Source: Bacteroidaceae bacterium (lineage in GTDB: Bacteria; Bacteroidota; Bacteroidia; Bacteroidales; Bacteroidaceae). Taken from it: a DNA stretch of 64,000 nt. Positions 7,122 through 16,379 of this stretch are shown piece after piece. Location of the stretch: contig JAKSLM010000005.1 of assembly GCA_024401225.1 (NCBI GenBank), forward strand, positions 26,334 through 90,333, read 5' to 3'. Below the pieces are notes generated by a model. The model saw only the letters and a list, made by a program, of their open reading frames with translations, was not told where the DNA came from and searched no databases. Within the stretch, counting starts at the first letter, position 1. Each line of letters starts with the position of its first letter. The translations under genes were made by a program, and so were the position numbers.

Positions 7122-9449
7122 ATGCAGAAGAATCTTGTAATTGTCGAGTCACCAGCCAAGGCTAAAACCCTTGAAAAGTTTCTCGGCAAAGACTATAAAG
7201 TGATGTCGAGCTACGGTCATATCCGTGACCTGAAGAAGAAGGAAATGAGCATCGACCTGGATCAGTTCACACCAGTGTACGAGATTCCAGATGACAAGGC
7301 CGACGTGGTGCGCAGCCTGAAGACGCTCGCGAAGCAGGCTGAGACCGTGTGGCTGGCATCCGATGAGGACCGCGAGGGAGAGGCCATCAGCTGGCACCTG
7401 AGCCAGGTGCTCGGACTCGATCCAAGTGCGGCAAAGCGTATCGTATTTCACGAAATCACAAAGAACGCAATACTTGAGGCCATAGAGCACCCACGCACCA
7501 TCGATATGGGACTGGTGAACGCGCAGCAGGCACGAAGAGTGCTGGACCGCATCGTGGGCTTCAAGCTGTCGCCTGTGCTGTGGAAGAAGCTGAAGCCAAG
7601 CCTTTCGGCAGGACGTGTGCAGAGTGTGGCAGTACGCCTCATCGTGGAGCGTGAGAAGGAGATCGAGCAGTTCAAGAGCGAGAGCTCATTCCGCGTTACA
7701 GCCCTGTTTGCCATCGATGGACAGCAGATCAAGGCTTCGCTCGGCCACTCGTTCAAGACTGAGGCTGAGGCTCGTGCCTACCTTGAGAGCCTGAAGGGCA
7801 AGAACTTCACCATAGCCGACATAGAGAAGAAGCCGGTGAAGAAGACTCCTGCCCCTCCATTCACTACATCTACACTCCAGCAGGAGGCCGCGAGAAAGCT
7901 CGGATTCACCGTGTCGCAGACCATGATGGTGGCTCAGCACCTGTACGAGTCGGGATTCATCACATACATGCGTACCGACTCCGTCAACCTCTCATCGCTC
8001 TGTGTGGGCACTACCAAGGATGAGATCCTGAAGCTGCATGGTGAGAACTATTCGCGACCACGCCAGTACCACACAAGCTCGAAGGGAGCACAGGAGGCTC
8101 ACGAGGCTATACGTCCTACCTACATCTCCAACCACGAGATAGAGGGCAACAACCAGGAGAAGCGCCTCTACGACCTCATCTGGAAGCGCACCGTGGCATG
8201 CCAGATGGCTGATGCCGAGGCCGAGAAGACAACGATCACCATTACGGCCGATGGCGACAGCACGCTAAGCTTCGTAGCTACGGGCGAGGTGATCACATTC
8301 GACGGTTTCCTCCGTGTGTACCGCGAGTCGTACGATGACGACAACGTGCAGGAGGAGAGCGACGACCTGCTCCCAGCAGTATCGGCAGGCAATGTGCTCC
8401 AGCTCGTGGATGCCACAGCTACGCAGCGCTTCACCGTACATCCGCTCCGCTACACCGAGGCTTCGCTCGTGAAGAAGATGGAGGAACTGGGCATCGGACG
8501 CCCATCAACCTATGCTCCTACCATCTCCACCATCCAGCAGCGCGAATACGTGGAGAGGGGCGACAAGAAGGGCGAGGAGGTGACCTATGCCGTACTGAAG
8601 CTCAAGGGCAACAGAATAACAACTACCGAGAAGTCGGAGGTGATAGGTCACGAGAAGGGCAAGCTTCTGCCTACTGACATCGGTACCGTAGTCAACGACT
8701 TCCTGATGAAATACTTCCCTTCGATCATCGACTACAACTTCACAGCCAAGGTGGAGAAGGAATTTGATGAGATAGCGGAGGGCAATGCTAACTGGCGCGA
8801 CATGATGCAGTCGTTCTACGATGAGTTCTCGCCAATGATCGATCAGACCATGAGCGACCGCAGCGACCACAAGGTGGGCGAGCGTGTGCTCGGCAACGAT
8901 CCGCAGAGCGGCAAGCCTGTGAGCGTGAAGATAGGCCGTTTCGGTCCGGTGGTGCAGATAGGTCTCGCTACCGATGAGGAGAAGCCACGCTTCGCCCAGC
9001 TGAAGAGGGAGCAGAGCATACAGACGCTGACCCTCGATGAGGCGCTCGAACTGTTCCGCCTGCCACGCGTGCTCGGCGAGTATGAAGGCGAGGACATGAT
9101 AATAGGCACAGGCCGCTTCGGTCCTTACATCCAGCACGACGGCAAGTACGTGAGCATACCTAAGGGTGTGGATCCGCTGTCGCTTGAGATCGATGAGGCC
9201 ATCAAGCTCATCAACGAGAAGCGCAAGGCTGAGCAGGCAAGCCACATCAAGACATTCGACGAGGATGCCAACCTCGAGGTGATGAACGGCCGCTTCGGCC
9301 CATACCTCAAGTGGAACGGCAGCAACTACAAGATACCTAAGTCGGTAAAGGAACCAGCGGAACTCACATACGAGCAATGCATGGACATCATCAACGGCCA
9401 GGGCGAATCGGCTCCGAAGAAGAGCTACAGAAGGACTAAGAAGGCATGA
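7122..9449 (+). CDS. topA: DNA topoisomerase I
   Basis: 775 residues. The Toprim domain is at the N-terminus (V-E-S-P-A-K-A-K-T near 8-16, D-x-D-R-E-G-E). The active-site region F-I-T-Y-M-R-T-D-S carries the catalytic Tyr. The C-terminal third has Topo_C-like repeats (R-F-G-P-Y/V with I-Q-H-D-G-K-Y, W-N-G-S-N-Y) instead of tetracysteine zinc fingers, and ends in a basic R-R-T-K-K-A tail. The enzyme relaxes negative supercoils. A weak promoter-like TTACTTTG at 7084-7091 lies 30 bp before the start. The stop codon overlaps the aroK start (ATGA), so the two are translationally coupled. Confidence 0.97.
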   Translation: MQKNLVIVESPAKAKTLEKFLGKDYKVMSSYGHIRDLKKKEMSIDLDQFTPVYEIPDDKADVVRSLKTLAKQAETVWLASDEDREGEAISWHLSQVLGLDPSAAKRIVFHEITKNAILEAIEHPRTIDMGLVNAQQARRVLDRIVGFKLSPVLWKKLKPSLSAGRVQSVAVRLIVEREKEIEQFKSESSFRVTALFAIDGQQIKASLGHSFKTEAEARAYLESLKGKNFTIADIEKKPVKKTPAPPFTTSTLQQEAARKLGFTVSQTMMVAQHLYESGFITYMRTDSVNLSSLCVGTTKDEILKLHGENYSRPRQYHTSSKGAQEAHEAIRPTYISNHEIEGNNQEKRLYDLIWKRTVACQMADAEAEKTTITITADGDSTLSFVATGEVITFDGFLRVYRESYDDDNVQEESDDLLPAVSAGNVLQLVDATATQRFTVHPLRYTEASLVKKMEELGIGRPSTYAPTISTIQQREYVERGDKKGEEVTYAVLKLKGNRITTTEKSEVIGHEKGKLLPTDIGTVVNDFLMKYFPSIIDYNFTAKVEKEFDEIAEGNANWRDMMQSFYDEFSPMIDQTMSDRSDHKVGERVLGNDPQSGKPVSVKIGRFGPVVQIGLATDEEKPRFAQLKREQSIQTLTLDEALELFRLPRVLGEYEGEDMIIGTGRFGPYIQHDGKYVSIPKGVDPLSLEIDEAIKLINEKRKAEQASHIKTFDEDANLEVMNGRFGPYLKWNGSNYKIPKSVKEPAELTYEQCMDIINGQGESAPKKSYRRTKKA

Positions 9450-9970
9450 AACGCATATTCCTGATTGGCTACATGGGAGCCGGAAAGACTACCATAGGCA
9501 AGGCACTCGCACGCGAGATGGGAGTGGACTTCTACGACCTCGACTGGTACATAGAGGACCGATTCCACAAGAAGATACCCGACATCTTCGCAGAGCAGGG
9601 CGAGAGCGGATTCCGCGACATAGAGCGCAAGATGCTGCGCGAGGCGGGCGAGTTTGAGAATGTCATCATCTCGTGCGGCGGAGGCACTCCTTGCTTTTTC
9701 GACAACATGGACTACATGAACGCGCAGGGCGAGACCGTGTACCTCAACGCCCAGCCTCGAGTGCTCAAGGAGCACCTGCTGATGGGCAAGAGCCAGCGCC
9801 CACTCATACAGGGCAAGACATCGGAGGAGCTCGATGAGTACATAGTGGAGTCGCTCAAGGTCCGCGAGCCTTTCTATTCCAAGGCAAAACATATCATCAA
9901 CATAGAAGTCATTCACACCAAGGAAGAGATCATGGGCTATGCGCACCAGATCATCGAACTGACAAAATAA
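9446..9970 (+). CDS. aroK: Shikimate kinase
   Basis: 174 residues, typical for AroK. Walker A G-Y-M-G-A-G-K-T-T is at 8-16, the shikimate-binding D-L-D and F-R-x-x-E follow, then the C-G-G-G strand-turn and the lid with Arg in S-Q-R-P-L. It phosphorylates shikimate at O3 in aromatic amino-acid synthesis. The start overlaps the topA stop by 4 bp (ATGA), so translation is probably coupled. speA follows after 15 bp and likely shares the transcript. Confidence 0.95.
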   Translation: MKRIFLIGYMGAGKTTIGKALAREMGVDFYDLDWYIEDRFHKKIPDIFAEQGESGFRDIERKMLREAGEFENVIISCGGGTPCFFDNMDYMNAQGETVYLNAQPRVLKEHLLMGKSQRPLIQGKTSEELDEYIVESLKVREPFYSKAKHIINIEVIHTKEEIMGYAHQIIELTK

Positions 9971-9985
9971 CGAAGACCTGAAAAC

Positions 9986-11878
9986 ATGAGAAAATGGCGT
10001 ATAGAAGACTCTGAGGAGTTGTACAACATCAAGGGATGGGGTGTCAACTACTTTGGCATCAACGAGAAGGGCAATGTGTACGTGAGTCCGAAGAAGAACG
10101 GTACACGCATCGACCTCAAGGAGGTGGTCGACTTCCTCTCCACCCGTCATGTTGCAGCACCTATGCTGCTGCGATTCCCTGATATCCTGGACAACCGCAT
10201 CGAGAAGACTGACGAATGCTTCCGCAAGGCAAAGAAGGAGTATTCGTACAATGCGGAGCACTTCATCATATACCCTATCAAGGTGAACCAGATGCGCCCG
10301 GTGGTTGAGGAGATCATCAGCCACGGCAAGCGCTACAACCTCGGTCTGGAGGCTGGTTCGAAGCCTGAGCTCCACGCTGTGCTTGCCACCAACATGGATA
10401 GCGACAGCCTCATAGTGTGCAACGGCCACAAGGACCAGAGCTTCATCGAGCTCGCCCTGCTGGCACAGAAGATGGGCAAGCGCGTATTTCTCGTAGTGGA
10501 GAAGATGCCTGAGCTGAAGATCATAGCCGACACGGCTGCAAAGCTCGGTGTACGTCCTAACCTTGGCATACGCATCAAGCTGGCAAGCAGCGGTGCGGGC
10601 AAGTGGCAGGAGAGTGGGGGCGACGCATCGAAGTTCGGACTGAACAGTTCGGAGCTGCTCCTGGCGCTCAACATGCTCGACGAGATGGGCATGCGCGACT
10701 GCCTGAAGCTGATACACTTCCACATAGGTAGCCAGATCACCAAGATACGACGCATCAGCACCGCCCTCAGAGAGGCTGCCCAGTTCTATGTGCAGCTGCA
10801 CCAGATGGGATTCCCAATCGAGTTTGTGGACTGCGGTGGCGGACTCGGAGTCGACTATGATGGCACTCGCTCAAGCAACCGCGAGAGTTCGGTGAACTAC
10901 AGCATTCAGGAGTATGTGAACGACTGCGTATGGACGCTCGTCGATGCAGCCAACCAGAATGGCATTCCACATCCAAACATCATAACAGAAGGCGGCCGAT
11001 CGCTGGCTGCCCATCACTCCGTACTCATACTCGACGTGATGGAGAGCGTGTCGGCTCCACAGATGCCGGAGGACTTCATGCCTTCGAGCGAGGACCACAA
11101 GCTCGTACACGACCTCACCGAGATATGGGACAAGCTCTCTGCACGTTCGCTCCTTGAGGACTGGCACGATGCCGAGGATATACGCGAGGAGGCACTCGAC
11201 CTGTTCCGACACGGCATCATCGACCTCAAGACCCGTGCACAGATAGAGTCGCTCTACTGGGCCATCAGCCACGAGGTGGCAGAACTGGCACACCACCAGA
11301 AGCATGTGCCTGACGAGCTTCGCAAGCTCGACAAGCAGATGTCGGACAAGTACTTCTGCAACTTCTCGCTCTTCCAGTCCATGCCCGACTCGTGGGGCAT
11401 CGACCAGCTCTTCCCAATCATGCCAATATCACGCCTGAACGAAGAGCCTACACGAAGTGCGCAGCTGCAGGACATCACGTGCGACTCGGACGGTAAGATC
11501 ACAGCCTATGTGAATGGAGGACAGCAGACCAGCTACCTGCCTCTCCACCCATTGAAGGTGGACGAGCACTACTATGTGGGTGTGTTCCTCGTAGGTGCCT
11601 ACCAGGAGATTCTCGGCAATATGCACAACCTGTTCGGCGACACGAATGCCGTTCACATATCGGTCAATGATGAGGGCTACACCATCGATCAGGTGATAGA
11701 CGGTGAGACTGTGGCCGATGTGCTCGAATACGTACAGTACGATCCGAAGAAGCTGGTACGCCGACTCGAGATATGGGTCAGCAAGGCTATCAAGGACGAG
11801 AAGATCACCGAGGCCGAAGGCAAGGAGTTCATCTCCAACTACCGAGCAGGCCTGTACGGATACACTTATCTTGAATAA
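9986..11878 (+). CDS. speA: Biosynthetic arginine decarboxylase
   Basis: 630 residues, the usual length for SpeA. The PLP-binding start of the alanine-racemase-like barrel is seen as Y-P-I-K-V-N-Q. The substrate-pocket and PLP-phosphate loops are E-A-G-S-K-P-E-L, the H-F-H-I-G-S-Q block and D-C-G-G-G-L-G-V-D-Y. The C-terminal beta domain contains the F-L-V-G-A-Y-Q-E-I-L-G region. It converts arginine to agmatine, the first step of the agmatine route to putrescine. It lies 15 bp after aroK and 5 bp before the menE-like gene, so a topA-aroK-speA-menE transcript is likely. Confidence 0.95.
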   Translation: MRKWRIEDSEELYNIKGWGVNYFGINEKGNVYVSPKKNGTRIDLKEVVDFLSTRHVAAPMLLRFPDILDNRIEKTDECFRKAKKEYSYNAEHFIIYPIKVNQMRPVVEEIISHGKRYNLGLEAGSKPELHAVLATNMDSDSLIVCNGHKDQSFIELALLAQKMGKRVFLVVEKMPELKIIADTAAKLGVRPNLGIRIKLASSGAGKWQESGGDASKFGLNSSELLLALNMLDEMGMRDCLKLIHFHIGSQITKIRRISTALREAAQFYVQLHQMGFPIEFVDCGGGLGVDYDGTRSSNRESSVNYSIQEYVNDCVWTLVDAANQNGIPHPNIITEGGRSLAAHHSVLILDVMESVSAPQMPEDFMPSSEDHKLVHDLTEIWDKLSARSLLEDWHDAEDIREEALDLFRHGIIDLKTRAQIESLYWAISHEVAELAHHQKHVPDELRKLDKQMSDKYFCNFSLFQSMPDSWGIDQLFPIMPISRLNEEPTRSAQLQDITCDSDGKITAYVNGGQQTSYLPLHPLKVDEHYYVGVFLVGAYQEILGNMHNLFGDTNAVHISVNDEGYTIDQVIDGETVADVLEYVQYDPKKLVRRLEIWVSKAIKDEKITEAEGKEFISNYRAGLYGYTYLE

Positions 11879-11883
11879 TACTT

Positions 11884-12834
11884 ATGTCACTTGACGACTT
11901 CATATCGGATTGGCGCAATGCCAATCCGTTTTTACATGTACACACTTCGGGCTCGACTGGCAAGCCGAAGGACCTGCTTGTGGAGAAGAGCCGCATGGAG
12001 GCTTCTGCCCGTATGACGTGCCGCTTCCTGGGCCTTCACGAGGGCGACACGGCGCTCCTCTGCATGCCTCTGGACTACATAGCCGGCAAGATGATGGTGG
12101 TGCGTGCTCAGGTGCAAGGCTTGCGCCTCATAAGCGTGGAGCCATCGTCGACTCCACTCGATGGGGTCGATGAGCCGATAGACTTTGCTGCCATGGTGCC
12201 GATGCAGGTGGTGCGTTCGCTCGGCAACCCAAAGCTGAGACAGATACGCCATCTCATCATAGGAGGAGGAGCCATCGATGAGGGACTGGAGGCAGAGCTG
12301 CGTACATTTCCCAACCACGTGTGGAGTACGTACGGAATGACAGAAACCCTGTCGCACATAGCCCTGCGCCCTATCAACGGACCGGAGGCAACCCTCTGGT
12401 ACACACCGATGGACGGCGTGAGCATCAGCCTGAATGCCGATGGATGCCTGGTGATCGATGCTCCGCAGGTGTGCAGCGAACGGCTCACCACTAACGACAT
12501 AGCCGAGCTCAACCCTCAGGGGCAGTTCCGCATCGTGGGCCGAAGGGACAACACCATCAACACGGGCGGCATAAAGGTGCAGATAGAGGAGGTGGAGCGA
12601 CTCATAGCCTCGCCACTCATCATGATAACCTCGGCACCCGACCCTGTGCTCGGGGAGACGGTGGTGACGCTGATGGACGAGAAGGCATCGGAAGCCGATG
12701 CTGAGCGCATCCATGAAGCCATAGCACGACTACCTAAGTATTGGCAGCCTCGCCGCACGATCAAGGTGGGTACTCTGCCCCTCACGGCAACGGGCAAACC
12801 CGACCGAGCTACAGCGAAAAAGATGGCGCAGTAG
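11884..12834 (+). CDS. menE: Short acyl-CoA/AMP-dependent ligase, probably o-succinylbenzoate-CoA ligase
   Basis: 316 residues, much shorter than the roughly 480-residue MenE of Firmicutes but close to the compact MenE-like proteins of Bacteroidota. The adenylation P-loop T-S-G-S-T-G-K-P-K is near residues 21-29. The A5-like block is T-Y-G-M-T-E-T, and the hinge and C-terminal block are G-R-x-D-N-T-I-N-T-G-G-I-K-V and T-A-T-G-K-P-D-R, with the catalytic lysine. MenE activates o-succinylbenzoate in menaquinone synthesis. No other men genes are nearby, so the substrate assignment rests on size and family resemblance. Confidence 0.72.
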   Translation: MSLDDFISDWRNANPFLHVHTSGSTGKPKDLLVEKSRMEASARMTCRFLGLHEGDTALLCMPLDYIAGKMMVVRAQVQGLRLISVEPSSTPLDGVDEPIDFAAMVPMQVVRSLGNPKLRQIRHLIIGGGAIDEGLEAELRTFPNHVWSTYGMTETLSHIALRPINGPEATLWYTPMDGVSISLNADGCLVIDAPQVCSERLTTNDIAELNPQGQFRIVGRRDNTINTGGIKVQIEEVERLIASPLIMITSAPDPVLGETVVTLMDEKASEADAERIHEAIARLPKYWQPRRTIKVGTLPLTATGKPDRATAKKMAQ

Positions 12835-12905
12835 GCCTTTTTTATCATGAAATGATAGGGTAGGGGGAGATATTTGTACTTTCTTGCCTGTTTTTTTGAA
12901 GAAAA

Positions 12906-12938
12906 TTTGTAAGTGTCGCATATTTTTTTGTATCTTTG
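12906..12938 (+). promoter_or_regulatory. Bacteroidota promoter of the large secreted protein gene
   Basis: TTTG at 12906-12909, a 21-nt spacer, TATCTTTG at 12931-12938. This leaves a leader of about 50 nt that is AT-rich and free of G, as in strongly expressed Bacteroidota genes. Confidence 0.75.
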
Positions 12939-12992
12939 CGCACTAAATGTTTGATACAACAACTTAATATTAACTTTAACTTTTTAATCTTT

Positions 12993-15900
12993 ATGAAGAA
13001 ATTTTACTCTCTCTTGGGAGTACTTGCCATGCTCGTTATGCCTGCATTCGCTCAGGAAGAGGATGTGACAAAGTACATCAAGAACCCAGGATTTGATGTG
13101 GATTTGACTTGGCAGAAGGATGGCTCTACAAAGGAGATCATCGACAAGTCAAAGAACTTCTCGGCACGTAGCCAGGGATGGCTTGCTGTGGATAGCACAG
13201 TATACGCATCAACCCTCACTACAGGCAACGGTAACTGGAAGCGTACAGACGTTGACCACTCATGGAACGGATTCGTAGGCCAGATTGAAGGATGGACAGT
13301 TGAGACTGGTTCGCCTTACTATCCTTACGGAACAACTGCTGCTGAGTGGGTGTACTTCGGTACAGTACCTTACGGACTCGATGCTCAGGCTGTGCCAATC
13401 GCTGACGATAACAACGGTTCGTTCCTCCTCGTTCCTGAAAAGCCAGAGTCAAACAACACAGACGAGAACCTTGGTGCTCTCTACCTCCGCTCAGGTTGGG
13501 GTGCAAGTGCTGCATACAAGCAGGAGGTTTCACTCCCTTGTGCCGTATACCGTCTGGAATACGACATCTACAACTACAACTACGAGAAGAGTATGGGCAA
13601 CACTAAGGTAAAGAACCTCTGTAAGGTAATCTGTCGTAAGGACGTGTTTGAGGACTCACTCGGATTTGCTGCCAAGGACTGGACTAAGCACACTATCGAG
13701 TTTACTGCTACATCTGACTTCACTATCCAGTTCGGATTCCAGTCGGACGGTTCTTCCAACAACAACCCATTCCTCCTTATCGATAACATCCGACTCTACA
13801 AGATAGGTGAAGCTGACGAAGAGTCACTCCTCCAGTCAGATATCCTCGAGTACACAGAGCAGCTCCTTGCTATTGCAAACGACAGCCTTGCAGGCTTCGG
13901 CGGTCTCTGCGAGCAGATTCAGAACAAGGTGACAGACTTTGAGGATGAAGCTTACAGCGGCGACATCGAGGCTATGGAAAAGGCATCGAAGGAGGCTAAG
14001 GCATATATCGATACCGCTCTTGGATACATCGCTATTGCACAGCAGCTCAGCGACGCCATCGAAAGTGCTGCAGAACTCGTAGAGTCAAGCAACCCTTATC
14101 CAGGCATCGATGACCTCAATGCTGCATTGGAGAAGGCAATCAACACTATGGAGTCGGGCGATATCGACGCTGTAAAGGCTGAGATCGAGGCTCTCCAGTT
14201 GGCTGTCAACAAGTACTACATGAGCCAGCAGGCTACTCCTGACAATCCAGCAGACTTCTCATTCAACATCGATAACCCTACATTCGTAAGCCAGGGCAGC
14301 TGGTACATCGGACAGGGTGGTGGTGACCAGCGTCTCCACACAGGTCTTACTACAAACACAGGCGATGCTATGACAGCATGGAACGCTTGGCGTAACGACC
14401 TCAACGCAGCTGACCGCTACGTATCAATCAGCCAGGATCTCACTAACCTCCCTAACGGTGTATACACAGTAACTGCTGACATGTGTACTCAGGACGGTTG
14501 TATCACAGACCAGCACGTATTTGCTAAGGCTTCTACAGCTACAGCAGTATCGCCAGTCATGACTCTCACAGGTTGGGATCCATACGTATGGGAGACTCTT
14601 ACTACTGCTCGCGTAATCGTAGTTGATGGCAAGCTCACTATCGGTGCTATCGGTCACGGTTCGGAAAGCACTCCAAACCTCAATGGTGGTACAGATACTG
14701 ACAACCGCATGGGTTGGTTCTGCGTATCTAACTTCAAGCTCAACTACCTCGGCGAGGCTACTGCAGAAGAGTATGCTGCTGCTATCCAGGCACGCATCGA
14801 TGAGGCTAAGGCTTACGGTGCAAGCATGCACTTCCCAGCTGATAAGGCTGCATTCCTCGAGGTTGCTAACGCTGCCAAGGGCATTGAGGACATCGACGCT
14901 CTCAACGCTGCAATGGAAATCGCTGAGGCTTCAGAGACTGAGTACAACGGTATCATCACTGGTACTTACGCTGGTCTCCAGGATTCAATCGCTAACTCTG
15001 CTAACTACACAGCAAATGCTAAGAAGGTTGCTCAGGTTCCAGTTAACTACATGGCTGCTTACCTCGCAAGCGCAGATGCTACTTACACAGAGGCTGCTCA
15101 GATCACTCCTATCCTCCGCTACTACCGCGACACTCTCATCCCAGCACTCATCAAGGCTGAGAACACTCAGATCTCGGACGCTACAGGTAAGTCTGCTCTC
15201 CAGGGCACTATCGATGCTGTAGTTGCTCAGCTCAACGTATACTACGACAATACTGAGGCTCTTGCTGAGTTCGTCAACCAGCTCAACTACGGTATCCAGA
15301 TCGCTCAGCTCGCTGACATCGACTACAGCGCTGGCAAGGATGTGACTGCTTACGTTACCAACCCTAACATCGACAGCGAGGCTGGTTGGACATACAACCG
15401 CCCAGTAGGTGATAAGAACTCTACTACTTCACAGGGTGTGGATGGCAACACTTCTAACCGCTACCTCGACTGCTGGCAGCCAACTGCTGGTACTACACGC
15501 TATACAGCTTACCAGACTATCAACGTGCCAAACGGAAAGTATAAGGTATCGAACATCATGCGTGCTACAGGCGAGGGTGTTTACCTCTTCGCTTCTGACA
15601 AGGCTCCTGTAAAGGATGCTGAGGACAACCTCACTCTCGATCCTTCTGCTAAGAACGTACTCGCTGCTGCTAAGGCTTCGACTATTGCTCCTAAGTACAT
15701 CTCAGGTGCAACTTCTGACTCAATCACAACCGACTTCTACGGTGAGATCTGGAAGGCTGCAGCTGACAAGATCATGGCTAAGTTCAACATCGCTTCTGCT
15801 ACTGAGAGCGCTTCTATCTACGACCTCGTAGTTGAGGCTAACAACGGTGAGAGCACTTGTCCTGACGGTATTGATGCTGCTGACTGGGCTATCTTCTCTG

Positions 15901-16247
15901 CACGCGGCGGTATCGGTGCTGGTTGGTTCAATAACTCGCTCGAGATCGAGGTAACAGACCACGTACTCACTATCGGTATCACTTGTGACTCAGTATTCAC
16001 ATCTCCAGTCACTACTGCTGTTCCATTCACTGGTACTTGGTTCTCTGCTGATAACTTCGTCCTCACAATGGTCGCTCCTGGTACTAACACAGGCTGGAGC
16101 CCAGCTACTGGTGTTGAGGCTGTTGAGACTGAGGCTCAGCCATCGGCAGTATTCACACTCTCTGGTGCTCGCGTAAATGACCTCCAGAAGGGTATCAACA
16201 TCATCAAGATGAGCAACGGTCAGGTTAAGAAGGTACTCGTAAAGTAA
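12993..16247 (+). CDS. Large exported repeat protein with T9SS-like C-terminal tail
   Basis: 1084 residues from the ATG at 12993, which gives a clear signal peptide (M-K-K-F-Y..., cut after P-A-F-A-Q). Three beta-rich, carbohydrate-binding-like modules open with similar phrases (Y-I-K-N-P-G-F-D; N-I-D-N-P-T-F; Y-V-T-N-P-N-I-D). They are separated by long helical stretches rich in Ala, Glu and Ile, similar to FIVAR-type three-helix spacers. The last 35 residues (V-F-T-L-S-G-A-R-V ... K-K-V-L-V-K) resemble a type IX sorting tail. Codon use is unlike its neighbours (almost only GCT/GCA, ACT/ACA, CTC, TAC, AAC), a sign of very high expression. It is probably an abundant surface protein; the ligand is unknown. 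Confidence 0.75.
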   Translation: MKKFYSLLGVLAMLVMPAFAQEEDVTKYIKNPGFDVDLTWQKDGSTKEIIDKSKNFSARSQGWLAVDSTVYASTLTTGNGNWKRTDVDHSWNGFVGQIEGWTVETGSPYYPYGTTAAEWVYFGTVPYGLDAQAVPIADDNNGSFLLVPEKPESNNTDENLGALYLRSGWGASAAYKQEVSLPCAVYRLEYDIYNYNYEKSMGNTKVKNLCKVICRKDVFEDSLGFAAKDWTKHTIEFTATSDFTIQFGFQSDGSSNNNPFLLIDNIRLYKIGEADEESLLQSDILEYTEQLLAIANDSLAGFGGLCEQIQNKVTDFEDEAYSGDIEAMEKASKEAKAYIDTALGYIAIAQQLSDAIESAAELVESSNPYPGIDDLNAALEKAINTMESGDIDAVKAEIEALQLAVNKYYMSQQATPDNPADFSFNIDNPTFVSQGSWYIGQGGGDQRLHTGLTTNTGDAMTAWNAWRNDLNAADRYVSISQDLTNLPNGVYTVTADMCTQDGCITDQHVFAKASTATAVSPVMTLTGWDPYVWETLTTARVIVVDGKLTIGAIGHGSESTPNLNGGTDTDNRMGWFCVSNFKLNYLGEATAEEYAAAIQARIDEAKAYGASMHFPADKAAFLEVANAAKGIEDIDALNAAMEIAEASETEYNGIITGTYAGLQDSIANSANYTANAKKVAQVPVNYMAAYLASADATYTEAAQITPILRYYRDTLIPALIKAENTQISDATGKSALQGTIDAVVAQLNVYYDNTEALAEFVNQLNYGIQIAQLADIDYSAGKDVTAYVTNPNIDSEAGWTYNRPVGDKNSTTSQGVDGNTSNRYLDCWQPTAGTTRYTAYQTINVPNGKYKVSNIMRATGEGVYLFASDKAPVKDAEDNLTLDPSAKNVLAAAKASTIAPKYISGATSDSITTDFYGEIWKAAADKIMAKFNIASATESASIYDLVVEANNGESTCPDGIDAADWAIFSARGGIGAGWFNNSLEIEVTDHVLTIGITCDSVFTSPVTTAVPFTGTWFSADNFVLTMVAPGTNTGWSPATGVEAVETEAQPSAVFTLSGARVNDLQKGINIIKMSNGQVKKVLVK

Positions 16248-16293
16248 TAATCTTTTCCGACTAAACGTTGGTCATAAAGACCAATTATACTAT

Positions 16294-16324
16294 GAAGGCA
16301 TCGGTTTTTCCGGTGCCTTCTTTG
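16294..16324 (+). terminator. Terminator of the large secreted protein gene
   Basis: An 11-bp stem (GAAGGCATCGG with CCGGTGCCTTC, one wobble pair), T5 loop, then TTTG. The trailing T-rich stretch doubles as the -33 box of the next promoter. Confidence 0.85.
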
Positions 16325-16351
16325 TTGTTTAAAGTAAAAGGTGTAACTTTG
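16321..16351 (+). promoter_or_regulatory. Bacteroidota promoter of the flippase gene
   Basis: TTTG at 16321-16324, 19-nt spacer, TAACTTTG at 16344-16351, 28 bp before the ATG. Confidence 0.75.
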
Positions 16352-16379
16352 CAACGCAATTGATAAAACAACATAGTAA

